A stretch of 7,829 nt of DNA, from positions 1,100-8,928 of the forward strand of contig MHDW01000006.1 of assembly GCA_001803645.1 (NCBI GenBank). Reading direction: 5' to 3'. The notes under the pieces were generated by a model that saw only the letters and a list, made by a program, of their open reading frames with translations, did not search any database and had not been told where the DNA came from. Below are positions 1 through 6,307 of this stretch, in pieces. Position 1 is the first letter of the stretch. Every line of letters begins with the position of its first letter. The translations under genes were made by a program, and so were the position numbers. The DNA comes from Nitrospirae bacterium GWC2_42_7. Its GTDB lineage: Bacteria; Nitrospirota; Thermodesulfovibrionia; Thermodesulfovibrionales; UBA6898.

Positions 1-581
1 ATCAAGTCATCCAGTTTCTCAGCATTAACTCTGACAGTCTCTGAAACTTTATGGGTTTCAGAGATTGTAGAAGTCTTCATGATACCTGTTTCATGGACCG
101 CAGCTGACGGCATTCCCTCAGGCCCTGAAAGAGGCAGCACCTCTGCTTCTTTTTTATCATCTTTCTTGAGGCCTCCAATAACTGAACCGGAAATATTTCC
201 TTCTGAAGCCATACGGAGTTTCTCGCAGAGGCTGCTATTGTCTGTGCTGATCTCCTGGCCGGACGAGACTTTTTCTATCATATGAGTAATAGCGTCGATC
301 CCGCTGAAAAGAAGGTCGGCAAACTCCTTCGAATGTTTTATCTTTTTGTCTCTCAATGCAGCAAGGGCATCCTCGATCGTATGGGCGACTTCTGTTATTG
401 AAACAAGCTTCATCATCCGTGAGGAGCCTTTTATCGTGTGAGCTGAACGGAAGACAGAATTAATGATATCTGTGTCGTCAGGATTTTTTTCAAGGGCTAC
501 AAGCCCCTCGTTGAGCCGTGCCACATTCTCACGCGCCTCTTCAACAAACCTTGCAAGAAACTTTGCGATATCAAGCGCCAT
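1..581 (-). CDS. cheA: CheA-type histidine kinase, N-terminal part (runs off the left edge)
   Basis: This is the first 193 codons of a chemotaxis-type histidine kinase; the rest lies beyond position 1. I translated it from the ATG at 579-581, which is preceded by an AAAGGGAT Shine-Dalgarno-like sequence. Residues 1 to about 110 form an HPt (P1) domain. The phospho-acceptor is His48 in the motif AHTIKGSSRMM, where an MCP-bound CheA autophosphorylates. Residues about 110-180 are a low-complexity, charged, Ser/Thr-rich linker. Residues 183-193 (VRVNAEKLDDL) match the start of the P3 dimerisation domain. No CheY-binding P2 domain fits between P1 and P3. That is known for Frz/Wsp-like kinases, which often carry a fused receiver instead, but any such C-terminus is outside the window. 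The gene starts 27 bp after cheR stops, so it is probably co-transcribed with it. The CheA family call is very sure; the kinase core itself is not visible. Confidence 0.95.
   Translation of the reverse strand, partial: MALDIAKFLARFVEEARENVARLNEGLVALEKNPDDTDIINSVFRSAHTIKGSSRMMKLVSITEVAHTIEDALAALRDKKIKHSKEFADLLFSGIDAITHMIEKVSSGQEISTDNSSLCEKLRMASEGNISGSVIGGLKKDDKKEAEVLPLSGPEGMPSAAVHETGIMKTSTISETHKVSETVRVNAEKLDDL
38..64. repeat. Perfect 10-bp inverted repeat inside the cheA linker
   Basis: Arms TCTCTGAAAC (38-47) and GTTTCAGAGA (55-64) are exact reverse complements around a 7-nt loop. The sequence codes for the SETHKVSET stretch of the CheA linker, so it may simply reflect a repeated Ser-Glu-Thr motif. 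No T-run follows on either strand, so it is not a typical terminator. Confidence 0.7.
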
Positions 582-608
582 AGCAGATCCCTTTCTGTGA
601 GCAATGCA

Positions 609-2144
609 TCATCTCAACCTCTTTCGCAGCTCAGCAAGATTATGTGTGCAGAGTTGCGCCAACTGTTCCAATGGGAATGAAAGAGGGAAAAAAGTAAAAC
701 CATGATCTGATTTGTCCCCCTTTTTGAGGATATTTAACACTATCTCATATTCACGACATGCCTTCTCCAGTTCTTCCCGCTGCCAATAGATCTCCGCCAT
801 ATAAAAATGTGCGATCCAGCAGGAAGGCTGAATATATAATGCTTCGCGGAACCTCTTCAGAGCATCGTCTTCATTGTTGAGTCTCTTTTCGATCAGACCC
901 AGAAGCAGATACACTTCCAGATACCACTGTTCGATTTCCATAACATGCAGGCAGACCATTTTTGCCTCGTCAGTCTGGCTCATATTAATAAGGATGCTTG
1001 CCTTAAGCATATAGGCCTTGATAAAGGACCTATCCTGCTCCAGGACTTTATCGATCCTGTTCAGCGAATCTCTGTATTCCTTGTTTTTGGCCAGTAGTAA
1101 GGCTTCATCAAAGAGAAGATGCAACTCATCCTTTGACCTTTTTACCTTGTATTCCCTGTCAGAGGCTTCAGCCTTTTTGCTATGATAACTACGCAGAACA
1201 TTTGCACTGTGACTTCTTTCTGCCTGTGTTATTTTTTTTGTTTTGGTCAGTCCTGCAGGAGAGGATGTAAGATTTCCAGGCCCTGGATTTTCTTTATTTA
1301 CCGACAACTTCCTCCGGTCATTAACAGGAAGAGTAACGCTCTTCCTGTACAGGAAGATGCCGTCCTGCTCTATCAAAGAAAGTACACCTATATTATGGGA
1401 CAGGGTTTCTGTAGAACTTACGATAAGGTATCCGTCTTCTTTGAGCATGCCGGCCAGCCTGCAAAATATTTCTTTCTGGACCGCAGGTTCAAAATAGATC
1501 GAAACATTTCTGTAAAAAACAATGTCTGAGTCCTTCAGGTATTCCGGGTATTCATCATCCAGAAGGTTGCAATTCCGGAATGTGACATGCTCCCTGATAT
1601 GGCTTTTTATTTTATACTGGTTTGAACCGACCTTGTCAAAATACTTTTCCTTCTGCTGGTCACTGACCCCCCTGAAGGAATGGGAAGGGAACAGACCTTT
1701 CTCTGCCTTACTGATAGCATCGTTGTCAATATCTATACCTGTTATCGAAAGAAAACTCATTCCCCCTGTACCGTATTTGTCTATGACAGTCATAGCAATG
1801 GAGAAAGGCTCTTCCCCTGTTGAACATCCGGCGCTTATAACCTTGATCCTGTCAGTCCTGTTTCTGTTTGCCAGCAGTTCAGGTATCAGTTTTTTCTTAA
1901 GAAGATCAAGATGCGCAGGTTCTCTGAAAAAATACGTCTCATTCACGGTCAGAATATTAACAAGACAATGAAATTCATCATTGTCAGAGACAAGATGGTC
2001 GAAATATTTTACGTGAGATTCCATGCCATTGTGCGACATTCGGGAGCAGATACCATCAGCAAGCCGTGCAGACCTTAAGTCTTCAAAATGAAGTCCGCAT
2101 CTGTCCTTTATAAGTGATTTAAAAGGGGCCAGATCTATTTTCAT
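609..2144 (-). CDS. cheR: CheR-type MCP methyltransferase with C-terminal TPR domain (FrzF/WspC-like)
   Basis: This 511-residue protein transfers methyl groups from S-adenosylmethionine to glutamates of the MCP and so sets adaptation. Residues 1 to about 65 are the CheR N-terminal helical domain. The methyltransferase domain spans about 66-268 and shows NETYFFRE (68-75), the SAM-binding AGCSTGEEP (105-113), the acidic GIDID (136-140) and RNVSIYF (212-218). A polar linker rich in Lys/Ser covers about 270-335. Residues about 341-475 contain tetratricopeptide-type helical repeats (for example the blocks near 375-405, 409-440 and 443-472). Plain CheR is about 280 residues; the TPR extension is known from FrzF and WspC, where it controls methylation. 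The start codon overlaps the cheB stop as ATGA (2141-2144) with GGGGA just upstream, which indicates translational coupling. The CheR identity is certain; the analogy to FrzF/WspC is inference from domain layout. Confidence 0.95.
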   Translation of the reverse strand: MKIDLAPFKSLIKDRCGLHFEDLRSARLADGICSRMSHNGMESHVKYFDHLVSDNDEFHCLVNILTVNETYFFREPAHLDLLKKKLIPELLANRNRTDRIKVISAGCSTGEEPFSIAMTVIDKYGTGGMSFLSITGIDIDNDAISKAEKGLFPSHSFRGVSDQQKEKYFDKVGSNQYKIKSHIREHVTFRNCNLLDDEYPEYLKDSDIVFYRNVSIYFEPAVQKEIFCRLAGMLKEDGYLIVSSTETLSHNIGVLSLIEQDGIFLYRKSVTLPVNDRRKLSVNKENPGPGNLTSSPAGLTKTKKITQAERSHSANVLRSYHSKKAEASDREYKVKRSKDELHLLFDEALLLAKNKEYRDSLNRIDKVLEQDRSFIKAYMLKASILINMSQTDEAKMVCLHVMEIEQWYLEVYLLLGLIEKRLNNEDDALKRFREALYIQPSCWIAHFYMAEIYWQREELEKACREYEIVLNILKKGDKSDHGFTFFPLSFPLEQLAQLCTHNLAELRKRLR

Positions 2145-3193
2145 CTTCCCCTGAATACCCCTTCATATTTATCAAGACTCATAAGTCTGATCATTACGCC
2201 GCATATATCCTCAAGCGGAAGTATTAAGTCAATACATCCATTGTCGATCGCAACCTTCGGCATTCCGAAGACTATCGATGATTTTTCATCCTGTGCAATG
2301 GTCATGCCTTCTGCCTTTTTTATGTTTTGCATACCTCTCACCCCGTCACTTCCCATGCCTGACAGTATGATCCCAATACTTCTATCGCCGTATACACGGG
2401 AAACAGAACTCAAAAGTGCATCGCATGACGGATGATACAGGTCTCCGGGATGCCTCTCTTTCAGGACTACTTTCCGGGAGCTGTCAATTTCCATATGTTT
2501 TTCTGATGGGGATACATAAACCGTTCCGGCTGTTATTTGTTCCCCTTCTCCAGCAACCTTGATCTTTACCCTGGATATCTTTCCGAACCATTCAACCATT
2601 CCGGGAACAAACCCGTCAGAGATATGCTGAGCAACCAGAACAGGAGATGGAAAATTCTCAGGCAGACCCGGAAGTATTACTGACAGGGCCTCAGGGCCAC
2701 CGGTAGATGAAGCAATTGCAACCACTTTATCTAACGCCTTCCCTGAAAAGCCGGAATGAGCTAAGGGCTTTTTAGGATTTTTATTGTGTCTTCCTTTCAT
2801 GTGAGTTATTACTTTTATCTTAGACAGCATTTTTATCTTGTCTATAAAATCGCGGGCACCCTCGAGATTAACATCAGGTTTCTGTACAAGGTCGAGAGCG
2901 CCTTTTGATATCGCAGTATACGCGGTATTTGAATCACCCCTGGTGGTCACCACAAGTATGGGGACTGCATGCGAGGCCATTATCCCCTCGATCGCTTCAA
3001 GCCCGTTCATGACAGGCATCTCAATATCGAGAGTCAGAATATCAGGTTTTAGTTCAGCTACTTTATTTATAGCCTCAAGCCCATTGGCTGCTTCACCGAC
3101 CACGCAAATATCCTTGTCAGTGGAGAGGATGGCGATGATCAGTTCACGCGCAAAGGCGCTGTCATCAGCAACTACTACCCTTATCTGTTTCAT
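2141..3193 (-). CDS. cheB: CheB protein-glutamate methylesterase with receiver domain
   Basis: This 350-residue response regulator removes methyl groups from the MCP (and may deamidate glutamines) when phosphorylated by CheA, opposing the downstream CheR. Residues 1 to about 122 form the receiver domain, with acidic pocket Asp10/Asp11, phospho-acceptor Asp56 in LTLDIEMP, Thr83/Thr84 and Lys105-Pro106. A basic linker follows at about 125-153. The catalytic domain covers about 155-345 with the triad Ser163 (SSTGGPEAL), His190 (VAQHI) and Asp283 (SGMGSDG). The conserved PSCDALL segment lies at 255-261. Domain order, length and all key residues are normal, so it should be active. It starts 30 bp after the MCP stop codon with an AGGA about 10 nt upstream of ATG, and its stop overlaps the cheR start. 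I see nothing unusual in it. Confidence 0.97.
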   Translation of the reverse strand: MKQIRVVVADDSAFARELIIAILSTDKDICVVGEAANGLEAINKVAELKPDILTLDIEMPVMNGLEAIEGIMASHAVPILVVTTRGDSNTAYTAISKGALDLVQKPDVNLEGARDFIDKIKMLSKIKVITHMKGRHNKNPKKPLAHSGFSGKALDKVVAIASSTGGPEALSVILPGLPENFPSPVLVAQHISDGFVPGMVEWFGKISRVKIKVAGEGEQITAGTVYVSPSEKHMEIDSSRKVVLKERHPGDLYHPSCDALLSSVSRVYGDRSIGIILSGMGSDGVRGMQNIKKAEGMTIAQDEKSSIVFGMPKVAIDNGCIDLILPLEDICGVMIRLMSLDKYEGVFRGR

Positions 3194-3223
3194 CTTCTGG
3201 TCCTGTTGAGCCTCTTTTTTGGC

Positions 3224-4546
3224 TTATGTCTGCTTTTTATCCTGCAGCCTGAACTCCTTAACTGTTTCTTTCAGACTTTCAGACATCTTTGCCATTTCCT
3301 TGCAGATCAGGTTCATTCTCTCAGTGGAATCAGCGGTCTGCCCTGCACCTGCAACTATCTCTCTCAATGCGGTCACCGCCTGATTGCTTGCTGTTTTCTG
3401 CTGCTGGGTTGAGAGGGATATCTGTTTTGCTGCATCGTTAGTTTCATGGGCAGCGTCTACAATATCTATCAGAATAGCTGCGGTATTATTCGAGTCCTCC
3501 ATCCCTGCCTGGATCCCCTTTGAGCCTTTTTCAGAAGCTATCACAAGACGGCTGATCGCTTCCTGGATCTCATTGATCTTGGACTCGATCTCTCCTGTTG
3601 ATTCCATGACACTGTCTGCAAGCCTCCGGATCTCTACTGCTACAACACCAAATCTCTTGCCTGCCTCTCCGGCGCTTGAGGCCTCAAGCGCAGCATTGAA
3701 TGCTATCAGTTTGGTCTGATCAGCGATATTATTGATGATCTCCATGACCTTTGTAATTTCTTTGGATTTTTTCCCCAGTTCAACGATCTCTTGAATGCTG
3801 TTCTGGCTGTCGTTATGTATATCAGCGATCTTCATAATGACCGTCTCAATTGCGCTTGCTCCTTTTTTTGTGTCCTCCCAGGTCCTGGAAGCGATCTCAA
3901 CAACAGAACCTGAATGCTCTGCTATCTGCGTTGAAGATGCTGAAAGTTCTTCCATGGTAGAGGTGATCTCTGAAACAGCGGCTGACTGTTCTGCTGCTGT
4001 ACTTGCCTGCTGTTCTACGGCTGCAGATATCTCGGTAGCGTATGAGTTAATATCTGTTACAGTATCAGAAACCTTGCGGATAACAGCATCGAGATTATCT
4101 ATATGGCTGTTGAACCAGCGTGCTAATTCACCTATCTCGTTGTCTGTATTTACCGGGACCCTGACTGTCAGGTCATTTTTGAAGTTGCGGATCGCATGAG
4201 TGACCTGTATCAGGGGCTCGTTGACCACTTTATTTACATAGTAACTCACGATCATAAGTGCCACAAGCATGGTTAATGCGGAAAGGAGTATGCTCTTGCG
4301 GACAACTGAAGACACCTCATTTCTGATCTTTTGGTTCTCTTTTGCAACCATTTCTTCAATATCACTGGCAGTGTAATTCTTTATCCCCTCTTTTTGGTCG
4401 CCAAGCAAAGCGGTCCGGTAGGCTTTTATCCTTTCTTCCCCGGTTGTTTTTATCGCTGATAAAGAGATGTACAGCATGATAGAAAAGATCGCGAGCATCG
4501 GGACAATAGCAAAGATCATTACTTGTTTTCTCAGAGACAGGTTCAT
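3224..4546 (-). CDS. Methyl-accepting chemotaxis protein, two TM segments, HAMP, short extracytoplasmic loop
   Basis: This 440-residue transmembrane chemoreceptor is the input to the CheA kinase. TM1 lies at about 9-29 and TM2 at about 86-104. Only some 55 residues lie between them, which is too few for a Cache or standard four-helix-bundle sensor domain. A HAMP domain spans about 105-157. The long coiled-coil signalling domain follows, with a likely methylation region around 175-205 (VEQQAST and nearby Glu/Gln pairs) and a second in the return helix near 378-392. The kinase-contacting hairpin tip is near 272-298, with IADQTKLIAFNAALEAS followed by SAGEAGKRF. It differs from the common tip IADQTN...EAARAGE by Lys279 in place of Asn and Ser291 in place of the nearly invariant Arg. 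There is no C-terminal CheR/CheB-binding pentapeptide. The start is ATG with a GGGGGT upstream. It is the only receptor in the cluster and probably its dedicated partner. Confidence 0.95.
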   Translation of the reverse strand: MNLSLRKQVMIFAIVPMLAIFSIMLYISLSAIKTTGEERIKAYRTALLGDQKEGIKNYTASDIEEMVAKENQKIRNEVSSVVRKSILLSALTMLVALMIVSYYVNKVVNEPLIQVTHAIRNFKNDLTVRVPVNTDNEIGELARWFNSHIDNLDAVIRKVSDTVTDINSYATEISAAVEQQASTAAEQSAAVSEITSTMEELSASSTQIAEHSGSVVEIASRTWEDTKKGASAIETVIMKIADIHNDSQNSIQEIVELGKKSKEITKVMEIINNIADQTKLIAFNAALEASSAGEAGKRFGVVAVEIRRLADSVMESTGEIESKINEIQEAISRLVIASEKGSKGIQAGMEDSNNTAAILIDIVDAAHETNDAAKQISLSTQQQKTASNQAVTALREIVAGAGQTADSTERMNLICKEMAKMSESLKETVKEFRLQDKKQT

Positions 4547-4589
4547 AGGTTACCCCCATTATATATTTTATTTTGAATGGTTATGTTTT

Positions 4590-5021
4590 TCACGATAGTT
4601 TCCCGCATGTTGCAGTTGGAAGCTTCATGAGATCCAGAAGCAGCACGATCTCTTCATTTTTTACAAAGGCACCCCATACCGCCATTTTACCTCTGCTGGA
4701 CAAGGCCAGAGCAGGAAGAGGGCGGATATTATTCACAGGAACAGAAATGATTTCATCAGGAGAATCGATAGCTATACCGCAAAGTGGAGAACTCTCTTTC
4801 ATCATGAGGACTTTTTGTGGCCCGGACATGACACTTTTTCCATGGAACGGCAATTGCTCAAATAAATCTATCATATTGCATTGTCTTGCCAGTGCCTCAT
4901 CTGCTGTTATCATCTCATCGATCTGTTCAGTATCCACTCCCATCTTTATGCCCTTTATCGAAAAGGTCAGTAGTTTTATCTCTTCAGGAATATTTTGATC
5001 ATCCAGGGATGACACTGTCAT
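4590..5021 (-). CDS. Divergent CheW-like adaptor (FrzB-like)
   Basis: This 143-residue protein has the weak outline of a CheW SH3-like fold: a first strand LLTFSIKGIKMGVD (17-30), a middle segment LCGIAIDSPDEIISV (80-94), and a last strand AVWGAFV with LLLDLMKLP (114-135). It lacks the central GVINLRG-type motif present in normal CheW, including the arginine used to contact CheA and the receptor. Its start overlaps the stop of the preceding cheW as ATGA (5018-5021), with a CAGGAT sequence about 9 nt upstream. It lies directly before the MCP gene. A divergent second CheW next to the receptor is the arrangement of FrzB in Myxococcus, described as a CheW variant with impaired kinase coupling. 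I infer a similar receptor-tuning role. A search might instead place it nearer WspB/WspD. Confidence 0.82.
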   Translation of the reverse strand: MTVSSLDDQNIPEEIKLLTFSIKGIKMGVDTEQIDEMITADEALARQCNMIDLFEQLPFHGKSVMSGPQKVLMMKESSPLCGIAIDSPDEIISVPVNNIRPLPALALSSRGKMAVWGAFVKNEEIVLLLDLMKLPTATCGKLS

Positions 5022-5593
5022 GAAGACATCCTGGCGAATATCTTTCCGATATCAAGAAGGGTGATAGTTCTATCAGTGTACAGGAGCTCTCCTGAGACAA
5101 ACTCCCTGACTGTTTTATTGTGGGTCGAAAGAGCGGGTTTGACTGAACTCACAGGGATGTCACACACATCAACCACAGAATCAACCAGCATTCCGGAGCG
5201 GATGTCGTTTTTCTGTGCCACTGCGATACGGCTGTGTTTCGTGGTCTCTGAATCTTCTATCCCGAGGAACCTGTTAATATTGATCACTGATTCTATATCG
5301 CCCCTGATATTTATTACACCAACGATATAATCAGGCGACCCAGGGACATAGTAAATGGTTGTCAGAGGCAGTATTTCCTTTACGTCATCACCGTAAAAGG
5401 CAAAATACTCTTTATGGATAGAGAAGATCACCATCTTCACCCGCTTTTCTTCTACATCAACAATCTTTTCCTTATCTGCGCGTTGATTCAACTTATCCAG
5501 GATAAGATCGCTTTTCTGTCTGTTCAAAGCCTCTGTCAAGCGTGGTACCGTCCCTGTTATAAAATTTACTGCGGATTCAGCCTGTCTGGGCAT
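5018..5593 (-). CDS. cheW: CheW adaptor with N-terminal extension
   Basis: This CheW scaffold links the MCP to CheA in the signalling array. Counting from ATG at 5591-5593 it has 191 residues. The CheW domain spans about 52-188, with MVIFSIHKEYFAFYGDDVKEIL at its start, the hallmark VGVINIRGDI (Arg97-Gly98) and the C-terminal strand TITLLDIGKIF. About 50 charged, probably helical residues precede the domain, longer than in simple CheW proteins. The start is uncertain: a TTG two codons earlier (5597-5599) is also in frame, and a stop at 5624-5626 allows nothing longer. Neither start has a Shine-Dalgarno sequence, and both lie inside a perfect inverted repeat (5586-5615). The gene begins about 34-40 bp after the TusA-like gene stops and overlaps the next cheW by 4 bp. 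Confidence 0.93.
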   Translation of the reverse strand: MPRQAESAVNFITGTVPRLTEALNRQKSDLILDKLNQRADKEKIVDVEEKRVKMVIFSIHKEYFAFYGDDVKEILPLTTIYYVPGSPDYIVGVINIRGDIESVININRFLGIEDSETTKHSRIAVAQKNDIRSGMLVDSVVDVCDIPVSSVKPALSTHNKTVREFVSGELLYTDRTITLLDIGKIFARMSS

Positions 5594-5615
5594 ATGCAAA
5601 GGAGTATATGCCCAG
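5586..5615. repeat. Perfect 10-bp inverted repeat over the cheW start codon
   Basis: Arms CTGGGCATAT (5586-5595) and ATATGCCCAG (5606-5615) pair exactly around a 10-nt spacer. In the minus-strand mRNA the loop reads ACUCCUUUGC; it holds the alternative TTG start, and the AUG at 5591-5593 is within the 3' arm. The upstream arm begins 18 nt after the TusA stop codon. No T-run follows, so it is not a standard terminator. It could be an mRNA hairpin that controls translation of cheW or an operator palindrome at the junction of the redox and chemosensory genes. The repeat itself is certain, its role is not. Confidence 0.75.
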
Positions 5616-5633
5616 GTTTGACATCATGGACTG

Positions 5634-5855
5634 TTAGAACTGGATCTGGCATTTTTTTATAGCGCCTTCGTCCCTGATCCAGAGGAGTGTCTTTTTGTTG
5701 CGGTTGCACCAGTCACGCACATCTTTTTCAAAGGTCGGACAGTCAGCAGTGACCTCAAGGACATCACCGGGTTTTAAGGTAAAGATCATGGAAGTTATCT
5801 TGAGGGTTGGACCCGGGCATTTCATGCCTTTTGCGTCTAGTAAATGTATTGCCAT
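5634..5855 (-). CDS. TusA/SirA-family sulfur carrier protein
   Basis: This small 73-residue cytoplasmic protein belongs to the TusA/SirA/YeeD family, which carry sulfur as a persulfide on the cysteine of an N-terminal CPxP motif. Here the motif is KCPGPTLKI with Cys13. The rest matches the family's two-layer fold: LKPGDVLEVTADCP (27-40), then a helix VRDWCNRNKKTLLWI (46-60). Extra cysteines at 39, 50 and 69 could be further redox or sulfur sites. The start ATG has the best ribosome binding site in the window, AGGAGG with a 6-nt spacer. The gene follows MvhD after 41 bp, and TusA-like proteins are known next to Hdr-like sulfur-metabolism genes. Delivery of sulfur or thiol electrons to the HdrA/MvhD complex is therefore an inference. 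It need not be a tRNA-thiolation TusA. Confidence 0.92.
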   Translation of the reverse strand: MAIHLLDAKGMKCPGPTLKITSMIFTLKPGDVLEVTADCPTFEKDVRDWCNRNKKTLLWIRDEGAIKKCQIQF

Positions 5856-5861
5856 AAAAAA

Positions 5862-5867
5862 CCTCCT
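5862..5867 (-). promoter_or_regulatory. Consensus Shine-Dalgarno of the TusA-like gene
   Basis: AGGAGG lies 6 nt upstream of the ATG at 5853-5855 (the spacer is all T). It is much stronger than the sites of the neighbouring genes, so this small protein may be made in excess over HdrA and MvhD from the same mRNA. Confidence 0.85.
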
Positions 5868-5896
5868 GTATCAAAAAACAATTTATTCAGTCTGTA

Positions 5897-6307
5897 CTAT
5901 GATGACCGCTTTATTGGACCAAGTTCTTTAATAATACTCACCATATCTTTTATTATCAATACAAACCTTTCGCTTTCGCCTGCAGATACATAATCAAACC
6001 TGCATCTCTCCTTTTCAATGCCCAATTGGCCAAGGAGTTTCAATAAAAGCTGGTGGCGCTGGATTGCCCTGAAATTACCTTCTTTGTAATGACAGTCACC
6101 TGGATGACACGCGAGTATTATAACACCATCAGCCCCTTTTTCGAACGCCTTCATGATGAACTGTGGATCGACCCTGCCGCTGCACATTACCTTTATAATA
6201 TTCACGTTCGGTGGGTAGATGCTCTGTGCTGTGCCTGCCTTGTCAGCACCTGCATAAGAACACCAGTTGCATAGGAACCCCACTATCTTAGGCTCAAAAT
6301 TATTCAT
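5897..6307 (-). CDS. MvhD-like [2Fe-2S] subunit (F420-non-reducing hydrogenase delta / Hdr-associated)
   Basis: This 136-residue protein resembles MvhD, the subunit that passes electrons between a donor (hydrogenase or formate dehydrogenase) and HdrA through a [2Fe-2S] cluster. The family motifs are all visible: FLCNWCSYAGAD (Cys13, Cys16), VMCSGRVDPQFIMKAFEKGADGV (Cys42) and ACHPGDCHY (Cys67, Cys72), followed by a helical C-terminus. A longer reading from an ATG at 6412 adds a Cys/Arg-rich extension unlike the family and lies over the HdrA gene. I chose the ATG at 6305-6307, which overlaps the HdrA stop as ATGA and has GAGGGG 8 nt upstream. The overlap implies coupled translation and a 1:1 complex with HdrA. 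The family is sure; which electron donor it serves is unknown because no hydrogenase or dehydrogenase subunit is in view. Confidence 0.94.
   Translation of the reverse strand: MNNFEPKIVGFLCNWCSYAGADKAGTAQSIYPPNVNIIKVMCSGRVDPQFIMKAFEKGADGVIILACHPGDCHYKEGNFRAIQRHQLLLKLLGQLGIEKERCRFDYVSAGESERFVLIIKDMVSIIKELGPIKRSS

Noticed and set aside
1522..1971. Plus-strand open frame of 149 codons, and similar ones at 3795-4199, 2838-3209 and 4573-4998
   Set aside because: Each lies opposite a clearly recognised che gene with intact family motifs, and the translations show no family features; they are shadow frames.
4362..4559. Minus-strand open frame of 65 codons over the start of the MCP gene
   Set aside because: It overlaps the MCP N-terminus and TM1 in another frame and has no recognisable domain.
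4558..4563. TATAAT on the minus strand just before the MCP gene
   Set aside because: A promoter here would start transcription almost at the ATG, and no -35-like hexamer lies 16-18 bp upstream (it reads ACATAA). It is more likely part of AT-rich spacer.
5586..5615. Rho-independent terminator between the TusA-like gene and cheW
   Set aside because: The stem is perfect, but no run of T follows the hairpin on either strand, and it overlaps the start of the next gene.
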